In this document: positions 55,280-62,649 of the stretch, piece by piece
How the letters are laid out: every line of letters begins with the position of its first letter
Position numbering within the stretch: position 1 is the first letter of the stretch
NCBI GenBank assembly: GCA_022843745.1
Contig: JALHNB010000001.1
Location: forward strand, 90,019 to 154,018
Reading direction: 5' to 3'
DNA: 64,000 bases
Source: Anaerolineae bacterium
GTDB taxonomy: Bacteria; Chloroflexota; Anaerolineae; Aggregatilineales; Phototrophicaceae
The notes under the pieces: model-generated
Told to the model about the DNA's origin: nothing
Databases searched by the model: none
The model's input: only the letters and a program-made list of their open reading frames with translations
Position numbers and translations under genes: made by a program

Positions 55280-56992
55280 ATGAGACGGTATCCATTCTTC
55301 TTATTAGGTCTTGTTTTACTTCTTATCGGCGGATCGGTATTGGCTGTGCCATCACAGCAGACGAACCCGCTGGCATTGGATACGCGCGTTGACCTGGAAA
55401 CGCTGGCGAACGCCGTGTTGGGCGAAGAACAGCGCCCCGCATCCTGGACAGGTAACAGCGATGCTGCTTCGCCCAAGTTTGTTTCAGACTTGTGGTTCGA
55501 TAATGAGCAGCTTGCCAATTCCGTCTTTGGTGAGGGCATCCGTCCCTCGGAGTGGCTGGGCGCGACCAGCGTGAACGCGGCAGTTCTGGTGCGGAATATT
55601 CGCCATGACCTGGAACTCGCTGCCGATGAATTTTTCGGCAGTCGCAGCCGCCCACCGGAATGGATTGGCGCATCCGGCTTATTGCGTTGTGAACGTAACC
55701 TGCAAAATCTGGTCACGATGCTGCGCAATTTTTATACCATTGATATTCAAACGCCTGAATCAGCACTCGATTACTGCGCAACAGTGACGAATGATGTCGA
55801 AGATTCTTTACTGAACCAGGGTATTTTCCCAAGTGATAACGAAGCCTTAAAAGATTTGACCCTGGCGGTGCGCGGCGATCTGGAACGTCTGGCTGATGAA
55901 AAATTGGGGTTGGATAACCGTCCCGTCAACTGGGTCGGTAATAAAGATCGCGAATCCGCCTCGCTCATCGGCGATAATTTCCTTGATCTGGAAAGCCTTG
56001 CCAGCCAGTTACTAGGCGGCGACCAGCGTCCTCTCAACTGGGTTGGCGTTGTGGCGGCCTCACCGTATATTTCTTACCGTAATATGCGCCATGACCTTGA
56101 ACTCCTGGCCGATCAAACGATGGGTGATAGTTTAAGACCGCGCGGCTGGCAGGGACTGAATCCGATAGAGCGCTGCGAACCGCTGACGCAAGACCTGATT
56201 TTGATTACGCAGGCCAATTATGGCTTCACTACCGATACCATCGCGCTGGAAAATTTCTGTCAGGAAGTTGCCAATAACGCCAATTTGCTGATCGAAAATC
56301 CGCCGATTGAAGATGTGGTCGCGCAGGAAGAAAGAAGCCAATTCCTGGCTGAGGCAGAATCCGCATTTACCTATCTGGACATCAACGCATCTCAGTTTAT
56401 GGGCATTATGCCGCCGGGGACGAAATTCCGTGCCTGGTATCGCAATTTTGCCGCTTCGACGATGATGTTTGTCAGCGGTGATGATTTCGCGGTTTATCTT
56501 GACCAGCGCTGGACAACGCTCCCCATAGACATATTTGATAATCTGCCGACGCTGGAAGGGGTTGCGCCGCTGACCTTCTGCGATGCAAGCTGGTGTAATG
56601 GTCCTGGCCCAACGCCTACACCGACTGGCTCTGGTGCGCTGGCACTGCTGCTCAACCAGACAACGCCGGTTGCACCACCCAGTCAGGAAGAGATCAGCGA
56701 AAAGGTTCAGGTATCGTGGAACAATATCCGCGTGACTTATCTAGCGGATAATGCGCAAACCCGTACTGCACAGGTCGCGCTGGAAATTTGTGTTGAGCCT
56801 GCGCAGATCACTTGCGAACCCATTATTCGCGTCTTTGATAATGCGGTTGGCGCGGCCAAGCCTGTCCTCTCGCAGTCGCCCAACGGCCTGAATGTTTACG
56901 AGTTCCCCTACGGTTATTCGTCGAATCTGCTGATTGAAGGCACGACGCTCACTTCGCCGGACGTGTGGATCAGCGATCCGAGCATCCGCTAA
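55280..56992 (+). CDS. secreted protein with six DLExLA...RPxxWxG repeats
   Basis: About 570 residues from ATG at 55280, which gives a clean signal peptide (RYPFFLLGLVLLLIGGSVLA); the frame upstream to 55136 is not convincing. The mature protein carries six copies of a motif of the form DLExLAxxxLGxxxRPxxWxG, each about 25 residues, spaced by 15-75 residues: examples are DLETLANAVLGEEQRPASW, DLELAADEFFGSRSRPPEW and DLESLASQLLGGDQRPLNW. Two Cys-containing spacers (RCERNLQNL; RCEPLTQDL) separate them. The C-terminal half is a different, beta-rich region. I do not know the repeat family; surface binding is plausible. Confidence 0.8.
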   Translation: MRRYPFFLLGLVLLLIGGSVLAVPSQQTNPLALDTRVDLETLANAVLGEEQRPASWTGNSDAASPKFVSDLWFDNEQLANSVFGEGIRPSEWLGATSVNAAVLVRNIRHDLELAADEFFGSRSRPPEWIGASGLLRCERNLQNLVTMLRNFYTIDIQTPESALDYCATVTNDVEDSLLNQGIFPSDNEALKDLTLAVRGDLERLADEKLGLDNRPVNWVGNKDRESASLIGDNFLDLESLASQLLGGDQRPLNWVGVVAASPYISYRNMRHDLELLADQTMGDSLRPRGWQGLNPIERCEPLTQDLILITQANYGFTTDTIALENFCQEVANNANLLIENPPIEDVVAQEERSQFLAEAESAFTYLDINASQFMGIMPPGTKFRAWYRNFAASTMMFVSGDDFAVYLDQRWTTLPIDIFDNLPTLEGVAPLTFCDASWCNGPGPTPTPTGSGALALLLNQTTPVAPPSQEEISEKVQVSWNNIRVTYLADNAQTRTAQVALEICVEPAQITCEPIIRVFDNAVGAAKPVLSQSPNGLNVYEFPYGYSSNLLIEGTTLTSPDVWISDPSIR

Positions 56993-57003
56993 AATTATCT
57001 GAT

Positions 57004-57032
57004 GTAGGGGCGACTTACCGAGTCGCCCCTAC
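57004..57032. repeat. GTAGGGGCGACT-type perfect hairpin
   Basis: GTAGGGGCGACT at 57004-57015 and its exact complement at 57021-57032 flank the loop TACCG. It lies between the secreted-repeat gene and the CoA-transferase gene. Longest member of its class in the window. Confidence 0.8.
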
Positions 57033-57059
57033 GAATTTTCCTCATTAATGGAGATAAAA

Positions 57060-58229
57060 TTGACAGGTCAGGCCTTAGCAGGGATTCGGGTGCTGGATTT
57101 TACGCGCGTGCTGGCGGGGCCGTTCTGCACGATGCTGCTGGGCGATATGGGCGCGGATGTGGTGAAGATCGAGAATCCATCCAGTGGTGATGAGACGCGC
57201 CAATGGGGACCGCCCTGGGATACGAACGCCCTGAGTGCCTACTTTTTGAGCGTCAACCGTAACAAACACAGCCTGACATTGAATCTGAAAAGTGAAGCCG
57301 GACAATCCATTGCCCGTCAGCTTGCGGCTGAGAGCCACATCGTTATCGAAAATTTCAAGCCTGGTGAAATGGCACGATTCGGCTTGAGTTATGCGGATTT
57401 GCGACAAATCAACCCGGCGCTGGTGTATTGCAGCATTACCGGATTTGGGCAAACTGGCCCCTATCGTGACCAACCGGGCTACGATTACGCGATTCAGGCG
57501 ATGAGTGGCCTGATGTCGATCACTGGCCCAGTGGAGGGGGAATCCTACAAAGTTGGCGTGGCAATTTCGGATGTGGTGACAGGCTTGTTCGCGCTGTCGT
57601 CGATTCTGGCGGCGCTGCGTCACAGCGAACGGACAGGCGAAGGTCAGCAAATTGACATCGCGCTGCTCGATAGCCAGATTGCCTCGCTGGTGAATGTCGC
57701 CAGCAATTATCTCGTTTCCGGTCAAGCACCGCAGCGATTCGGCAACCAGCATCCCAATATTGTGCCATATCAGACATTTCGCGCCGCCGATGGCGAATTT
57801 GTGCTGGCGGTGGGTAATGATCGGCAGTTCGGCCAGCTTTGTGCGCTGCTGGAACGCCTGGATTTACGCGATGACCTGCGCTTTGCCACTAATCCGGCGC
57901 GTGTCGCCAACCGCGAAACCTTGATCCCCATTTTGCAGACGCTATTTCTTCAGCGCCACGCCAAAGCCTGGGTGGATGATCTGCTGAATTCTGGCATTCC
58001 TGCTGCGCCGATCAATGATATTCCGACGATTTTGAATGATCCACACGTTCAGGCACGGGGGCTGGTGCATGACGGTTTTATCGGCCCGCCGATGCAGTTT
58101 TCGGGGACACCCGCGCAGGTGATTTTGCCGCCACCCATGCTGGGACAGCATACGGATGAAATCCTGCGCCAACGGCTGAAGTTGGACGATGATACCATTG
58201 CAGCCTATCATGCGTCGGGTGTGGTGTAG
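57060..58229 (+). CDS. CaiB/BaiF family (class III) CoA-transferase
   Basis: About 389 residues. GIRVLDFTRVLAGPFCTMLL, then GDMGADVVKIENP, YFLSVNRNKHSLTLNLKS and LVYCSITGFGQTGPY are family hallmarks; the catalytic Asp is in PGYDYAIQAMSGL. It moves CoA between acyl groups such as dicarboxylates. The stretch from ATG at 57048 has no ribosome-binding site, whereas GGAGA lies seven bases before TTG at 57060, so I choose the TTG. It may serve acyl-CoA degradation with the enoyl-CoA hydratase encoded at 26 kb, but they are unlinked. Confidence 0.9.
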   Translation: MTGQALAGIRVLDFTRVLAGPFCTMLLGDMGADVVKIENPSSGDETRQWGPPWDTNALSAYFLSVNRNKHSLTLNLKSEAGQSIARQLAAESHIVIENFKPGEMARFGLSYADLRQINPALVYCSITGFGQTGPYRDQPGYDYAIQAMSGLMSITGPVEGESYKVGVAISDVVTGLFALSSILAALRHSERTGEGQQIDIALLDSQIASLVNVASNYLVSGQAPQRFGNQHPNIVPYQTFRAADGEFVLAVGNDRQFGQLCALLERLDLRDDLRFATNPARVANRETLIPILQTLFLQRHAKAWVDDLLNSGIPAAPINDIPTILNDPHVQARGLVHDGFIGPPMQFSGTPAQVILPPPMLGQHTDEILRQRLKLDDDTIAAYHASGVV

Positions 58230-58239
58230 AATTAAGCAG

Positions 58240-58322
58240 ATCAGCTATTCAGTGTCTCAGTATTTCAGCTTTTTGCTGACAAGCTGACGGGCTGAAATGC
58301 TGATGAGCTAACAGGCTGAAGG
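58240..58322. repeat. TCAGC/GCTGA-rich repetitive spacer
   Basis: The 80-base gap contains repeated TCAGCT, GCTGAC and GGCTGAA elements in both orientations (for example TTTCAGC followed by GCTGACAAGCTGA). A second patch of the same sort is at 60301-60343. Confidence 0.5.
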
Positions 58323-58329
58323 CTAAATT

Positions 58330-58977
58330 ATGCAACCAAAATGGCTTGATTGGGCACAGCGCTTACAGGCACTTGCCCAGACCGGACTGAATTACGGCCC
58401 ACACATTTTTGACCAGGAGCGCTACGAAGCCGTGCGGCAGATTGCGGCTGAGATGATGGCTGCTTACACCGACGCCGACATCGAAAAGGTGATGGGCATG
58501 TTTATCGGCCAGACGGGTCACGCCACGCCCAAGATTGATGTGCGCGGTGTTGTATTTCGCGACAACGCCATTTTGATGGTGCGCGAAAATCTCGATGGTG
58601 GGCGCTGGACACTCCCTGGTGGCTGGGCAGACATCAACGAATCGCCTGCCGAGGCGACGATGCGAGAAGTTTACGAAGAATCCGGTTATCGAACGCGGGC
58701 GGTCAAATTACTGGCGCTGTATGATCGCAACAAGCATCATCCGCCGTCGATTTTTCACGCCTACAAAGTGATAATCCAGTGTGAGTTGATCGGTGACGAG
58801 CCGGAAGACGACCACGCCGCGCAAGACAGCGCTTCATTTCAGGAAACGGGCGAGGCGACATTTTTTCGTGAAGGTCAACTGCCGCACGATTTGTCGATAG
58901 GCCGGATCACGCGCCCGCAAATCCTGCGCTTTTTCGAGCATAACCGCAATCCAGATTTACCGACGGATTTTGATTAG
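58330..58977 (+). CDS. NUDIX hydrolase with Nudix_N domain
   Basis: A 215-residue protein. The first 65 residues form the Nudix_N-type helical cap (LDWAQRLQALAQTGLNYGPH). The NUDIX box is intact at about 98-120: GGWADINESPAEATMREVYE followed by ESG, in G-x5-E-x7-REVYEESG form. Family members cleave nucleoside diphosphates linked to other groups; Nudix_N proteins often act on ADP-ribose or related molecules. The C-terminus is ordinary in length. Confidence 0.9.
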   Translation: MQPKWLDWAQRLQALAQTGLNYGPHIFDQERYEAVRQIAAEMMAAYTDADIEKVMGMFIGQTGHATPKIDVRGVVFRDNAILMVRENLDGGRWTLPGGWADINESPAEATMREVYEESGYRTRAVKLLALYDRNKHHPPSIFHAYKVIIQCELIGDEPEDDHAAQDSASFQETGEATFFREGQLPHDLSIGRITRPQILRFFEHNRNPDLPTDFD

Positions 58978-58981
58978 GTCA

Positions 58982-59144
58982 GGTCTGAGAGGGTGTTGAA
59001 ACCCCTCACACGCACCCTCATCGTGACGTAACACGCGCGAGGGACTTAAAATTAGCATTTCTCCCCTCTCCATGAGCTTGCGAAATGGGGAGGGGTCGGG
59101 GGAGGGGTTCTTAATAAAGCCCTTTATCAACACGCTCTCAGACC
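58982..59144. mobile_element. MITE-like inverted-repeat element
   Basis: GGTCTGAGAGGGTGTTGA at 58982-58999 is repeated inverted at 59127-59144 with 17 of 18 matches, giving a 163-bp unit without coding capacity. A nested CCCCTCTCCAT / ATGGGGAGGGG hairpin (59063-59095) belongs to the CCCCTCTCC class. No target-site duplication is obvious. Confidence 0.5.
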
Positions 59145-59197
59145 CGCCCCTACAATGAAAACGTATCTTAAATTATCTGTTATCAAGGGGAATTATT

Positions 59198-60292
59198 TTG
59201 TCAACGACGATACAAAGTTACCGCATTACCCGCTATGAATATCCGCGTTCGCGTGTGGTGGGCGATTCGCAAGTGCGCAGCGAGTGGAATCATAACGCCA
59301 CACTGGAACTCACCAGCAGTACCGGACAGATCGGCTTGGGATTTTTCGGTGCGCTCTTTCAACCTTTGCCGCCGCTGGTCGAACTAAACCGCGTTTTCGA
59401 ACGCGAAGTCGCGCCGTCGATCATCGGTCAGAATCCGTTTTCACTCGCCAACCGAGTCACACGTCCGCGTGGTGGCAACATCGGCAGAAGCATGTTCGCT
59501 GAGGCCATTAATCAGGCCTGCTGGGACTTGCAGGGCAAAGAATTGAACATGCCGCTGTATAAATTGCTGGGCGGTACGAGAAATCGCGTCCCGGCCTATG
59601 CCAGCGGCCTCGATTATCATCTGACGACGGACGAAGTTTGCAACTTTTTCGCTGCTGCTGCGATCAAAGGATTTTCGGCGTTCAAGATCAAGGTCGGTCA
59701 TCCTGATCTGAGTTGGGATATTGAGCGCTTACGGGCGATCTGGGATGCAGTAGGGCCGGGGGCGACATTCATGGTCGATTCGAACGAAGCCTGGTCGCCC
59801 AAAGAAGCTATCCGGCGGCTTCACGCCTATCATGACGCAGGCATTACCAATATTCTGTGGGCCGAAGACCCTATTTTGCGCGATGATTTTGAAGGACTCG
59901 CGATGGTTGCTCAGGAAGTGCCATTTATGCACATCAACAGCGGTGAGTACCTCGACGCACATGGTAAGCGTCAGTTGATGGAGCATCGTGCCGTCGATAT
60001 GCTCAATATTCACGGCAATATCACCGAGACGATGCGGTCCGGGTGGTTGGCGGCGGAACTGGGTATTCCGGTGACGCTGGGCAACACCTTCTGCGAACTC
60101 GGCGTGCATATGGCCTGTGCGCTGCCGGAAGCGCTCTGGCTGGAATACTCATTTTTGGATTGGAATGTGCTGGTCGAAGAACCCATCGTCTTTGAAAATG
60201 GCTATGCCATCGCGCCGGATCGTCCCGGACACGGCCTGACCGTATCGGAAATCGCGCGACGCGAATATGCGCGGACAGATATTGTGAGCTAA
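59198..60292 (+). CDS. enolase-superfamily (mandelate racemase-like) enzyme
   Basis: A 364-residue enolase-superfamily protein. The N-terminal lid domain (residues 1-130) precedes the barrel. FSAFKIKVG supplies the Lys-x-Lys acid/base pair, FMVDSNEAW the first metal Asp, LWAEDPI the Glu and INSGEYL the third acidic position; LNIHGNITE and NTFCELGVHMA follow. These enzymes abstract a proton alpha to a carboxylate, as sugar-acid dehydratases or racemases. A TTG start with AAGGGG nine bases upstream. Possible sugar-acid catabolism; no neighbours decide. Confidence 0.88.
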   Translation: MSTTIQSYRITRYEYPRSRVVGDSQVRSEWNHNATLELTSSTGQIGLGFFGALFQPLPPLVELNRVFEREVAPSIIGQNPFSLANRVTRPRGGNIGRSMFAEAINQACWDLQGKELNMPLYKLLGGTRNRVPAYASGLDYHLTTDEVCNFFAAAAIKGFSAFKIKVGHPDLSWDIERLRAIWDAVGPGATFMVDSNEAWSPKEAIRRLHAYHDAGITNILWAEDPILRDDFEGLAMVAQEVPFMHINSGEYLDAHGKRQLMEHRAVDMLNIHGNITETMRSGWLAAELGIPVTLGNTFCELGVHMACALPEALWLEYSFLDWNVLVEEPIVFENGYAIAPDRPGHGLTVSEIARREYARTDIVS

Positions 60293-60300
60293 GGGAGAGC

Positions 60301-60343
60301 CTGTCAGCTTGTCAGCTTGTCAGCCAGTCTGCTTGTCAGCTTT
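60301..60343. repeat. GTCAGCTT tandem repeat patch
   Basis: Four to five near-copies of TGTCAGCT in 43 bases (CTGTCAGCTTGTCAGCTTGT, then CAGCCAGTCTGCTTGTCAGC). The spacing is mostly nine bases. It follows the enolase-superfamily gene. Confidence 0.65.
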
Positions 60344-60385
60344 TGCCGTCTGAAAATCGAATTGATAATGAAAAGCGGTGCTGAG

Positions 60386-60754
60386 TTATCTCAATGCCGC
60401 TTTTCTTCGCTCTAAGCAAATCCCAGCATCATCTACTGCGAATCTCAGGCAAGTGAAGACAATGTATTCACGGCTGAAGGATGGGCCATAAGATTCCATA
60501 CCTGCTAACCATTCATCAAATACTCCATAATATTTCCCAACTTGGTCTATCAATTCTTCTAAATCATCATTTGTTGCTCTGCTGATAACTTCTTCACGAG
60601 CGACATCATCACTAATCCCCCACTTTTCAGCTTGAGTAATCAAATGTCTGAATTTGGCAGGAACATTTTCTGGGGATAGCTTTCCAGGCATATTCTCTTT
60701 TATCCAACTATCCATATCAATTTCATCATTGTCAATGTCATTTTCATCCACCAT
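60386..60754 (-). CDS. small acidic protein of unknown function
   Basis: About 122 residues, acidic at the N-terminus (VDENDIDNDEIDMDSWIKEN) and helical after that (KFRHLITQAEKWGISDDVAR; DLEELIDQVGKYYGVFDEWL). I do not recognise it; the small size, acidity and A+T-rich sequence fit an immunity-like or accessory protein but no toxin partner is present. ATG at 60754 is preferred because AGGA lies eight bases upstream and the -10 box would overlap the alternative start at 60784. Confidence 0.6.
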   Translation of the reverse strand: MVDENDIDNDEIDMDSWIKENMPGKLSPENVPAKFRHLITQAEKWGISDDVAREEVISRATNDDLEELIDQVGKYYGVFDEWLAGMESYGPSFSREYIVFTCLRFAVDDAGICLERRKAALR

Positions 60755-60786
60755 TGTCAAAGTCCTTAGAATGTTTGTTTCCATTG

Positions 60787-60792
60787 ATTATA
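60787..60792 (-). promoter_or_regulatory. -10 box of the small acidic protein gene
   Basis: A perfect TATAAT on the minus strand, read from 60792 to 60787. Transcription would start near 60780, between the two candidate start codons. The -35 region (CTGTAT) is weak. Confidence 0.45.
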
Positions 60793-60977
60793 GAGGCTTG
60801 GAAATTCAAATACAGTTACTAAATTCGGCTAGTTGATGAATTTGCGCACGTATAACGATTTTGTCACAGGCCTGCGCATGTTTATGACTCTCATGCTACA
60901 CTCGTTGAATTGGGGACGAAATCGACGAACTTATTTCCCTTATAGCAAAAATTCAATACAATTGGGAAGAACAACAC

Positions 60978-61040
60978 ATTCAAACCAGATTTGATTTATT
61001 CAAACCAGTGATTGCATATTCCGTTTGTATAGCGTTTAAT
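60978..61040 (+). promoter_or_regulatory. direct repeats and promoter upstream of the LysM gene
   Basis: ATTCAAACCAG occurs at 60978-60988 and again at 60998-61008, with an exact 20-bp period. Immediately downstream, TTGCAT at 61012-61017 and TTTAAT at 61035-61040 are 17 bases apart. The position suggests binding sites for an activator on the LysM-glycosidase gene. The rest of the 390-base gap is A+T-rich and holds no gene. Confidence 0.5.
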
Positions 61041-61144
61041 TAAGGTATTGAAATTGTTTGTTTAAGTCGTTTATTCAGAATTTTGAGCGCCCGCATTCTA
61101 AATATAGAGGCGATTTTTAATTTCTTATGACAAAAGGAGTTTGT

Positions 61145-62584
61145 ATGCGCCGTTTCATCGTTATCTTCGCGGCACTGCTGATGCTTTCGATAGGCACAGC
61201 CGTGTTAGCACAATCGAGTGGCACCACTCAGCACGTGGTACAACCGGGCGAAAACCTGTTCCGCATTTCGCTTCGGTATCGTGTTTCGATGGCGGCTATC
61301 CAGGCTGCCAATCCGATTATCCGCAATCCGAACCTGATCTATGCCGGATCGGTACTCATCATCCCGGCAGGCGGCACAGTCCCACCGCCGACAGCGGTTC
61401 CCGGTCAGCCGACCCCAACCCCGCAGCCCGGCCCTGGCACCGTTTATATCGTGGTGCGCGGTGATACCCTGTATCTGATCGCGCTGCGCTTTGGGACGAC
61501 CATTCAGGCAATCGCCGCAGCCAACAATATCGTCAACCCGAACCTGATCTATGTCGGTCAACGATTGACGATACCTGGCGCAAGCGGCCCCGGCCCAGCG
61601 CCCACCGATCAGCCGCCTACACAGCCTACACAGCCGCCTCCCCCACCGGGAAATACCTCGTTTGAACTAGGTGGACACATATTTGGCTTCCAGTACGCAG
61701 CTCAGATGCGTCAGGCAGGCATGACCTGGGCAAAAGTCCAGATTACCTGGAATCAGGGTGATCCCGCGAGCATCGCACAGGGCGCGATCAACGAAGCACG
61801 TTCGGCTGGCTTCAAAATTTTGCTCGGTATCAAGGGCAATCCAGAACAAATTCGGGCGAACCCAACCCAGTATTATCAGAATTTCGCTAATTTCCTGGGT
61901 GGTGTTGCGCAGTTGAGTCCAGACGGCATCGAAGTTTGGAACGAACAAAACATTGATCGCGAATGGCCTGTCGGACTCATCAGCCCGCAAGCCTACACGC
62001 AGATGTTGAGCGCAGCTTATCAGGCGATCAAGGGCGCGAACTCCAACGTCCTGGTTATCAGTGGTGCGCCTGCTCCAACCGGCTTCTTTGGCGGTGGCTG
62101 CACGGGCAATGGCTGCGATGACGACGCGTTTATCCGAGGTATGGCGGCGAACGGTGCAGCCAACTTTATGGACTGCGTAGGCATTCACTATAACGAAGGT
62201 ATTCTCAACCCAGACGCGACCAGCGGCGATCCGCGCGGCAACAGCGGCCATTACACGCGCTACTACCAGACAATGGTGAATCTGTATGCCAGTGTATTCC
62301 CCGGCAAACCGCTGTGCTTTACTGAACTCGGTTATCTCTCGCCAGAAGGTTACAGCCCGCTACCCGGTGGCTTTAGCTGGGCAGCCAATGTGACAGCACA
62401 GGATCAGGCCGAATGGCTGTCTCGCGCGACAGTGCTATCGCGACAAGGTGGTCGTGTGCGTTTGATGATTATCTGGAATGTCAATTCCACGACCTACGGC
62501 GCAGACCCGCAAGCCGGTTATGCGATCATCCGTCCGAACGGCACATGCCTCGCCTGCAATACTCTCAGCGCGGCTATGCAGTAG
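61145..62584 (+). CDS. secreted LysM protein with clan-A glycosidase-like domain
   Basis: About 479 residues from ATG at 61145; AAAGGAG lies five bases upstream and the frame's earlier ATG at 61127 has no such site. A signal peptide (FIVIFAALLMLSIGTAVLAQ) is followed by two LysM domains (HVVQPGENLFRISLRYRVSM; YIVVRGDTLYLIALRFGTTI), each with PNLIY, Pro/Gln linkers, and a barrel with DGIEVWNEQNIDREW as acid/base and LCFTELGYLSPEG as nucleophile candidate, as in GH39/GH5-like clan A enzymes. It probably binds cell-wall glycan and cleaves a beta-glycoside outside the cell. Confidence 0.85.
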   Translation: MRRFIVIFAALLMLSIGTAVLAQSSGTTQHVVQPGENLFRISLRYRVSMAAIQAANPIIRNPNLIYAGSVLIIPAGGTVPPPTAVPGQPTPTPQPGPGTVYIVVRGDTLYLIALRFGTTIQAIAAANNIVNPNLIYVGQRLTIPGASGPGPAPTDQPPTQPTQPPPPPGNTSFELGGHIFGFQYAAQMRQAGMTWAKVQITWNQGDPASIAQGAINEARSAGFKILLGIKGNPEQIRANPTQYYQNFANFLGGVAQLSPDGIEVWNEQNIDREWPVGLISPQAYTQMLSAAYQAIKGANSNVLVISGAPAPTGFFGGGCTGNGCDDDAFIRGMAANGAANFMDCVGIHYNEGILNPDATSGDPRGNSGHYTRYYQTMVNLYASVFPGKPLCFTELGYLSPEGYSPLPGGFSWAANVTAQDQAEWLSRATVLSRQGGRVRLMIIWNVNSTTYGADPQAGYAIIRPNGTCLACNTLSAAMQ

Positions 62585-62600
62585 AAATTTGAACCAAGTG

Positions 62601-62628
62601 TCCCCTCCCCATTGCGATGGGGAGGGGA
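62601..62628. repeat. CCCCTCCCC-type intergenic palindrome, copy 3
   Basis: TCCCCTCCCCAT at 62601-62612 and its exact complement at 62617-62628 flank TGCG, the same loop as copy 1 at 9193. It sits between the convergent LysM and last genes. Confidence 0.8.
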
Positions 62629-62649
62629 GTAAGGGGTGGGGATTTGGCA

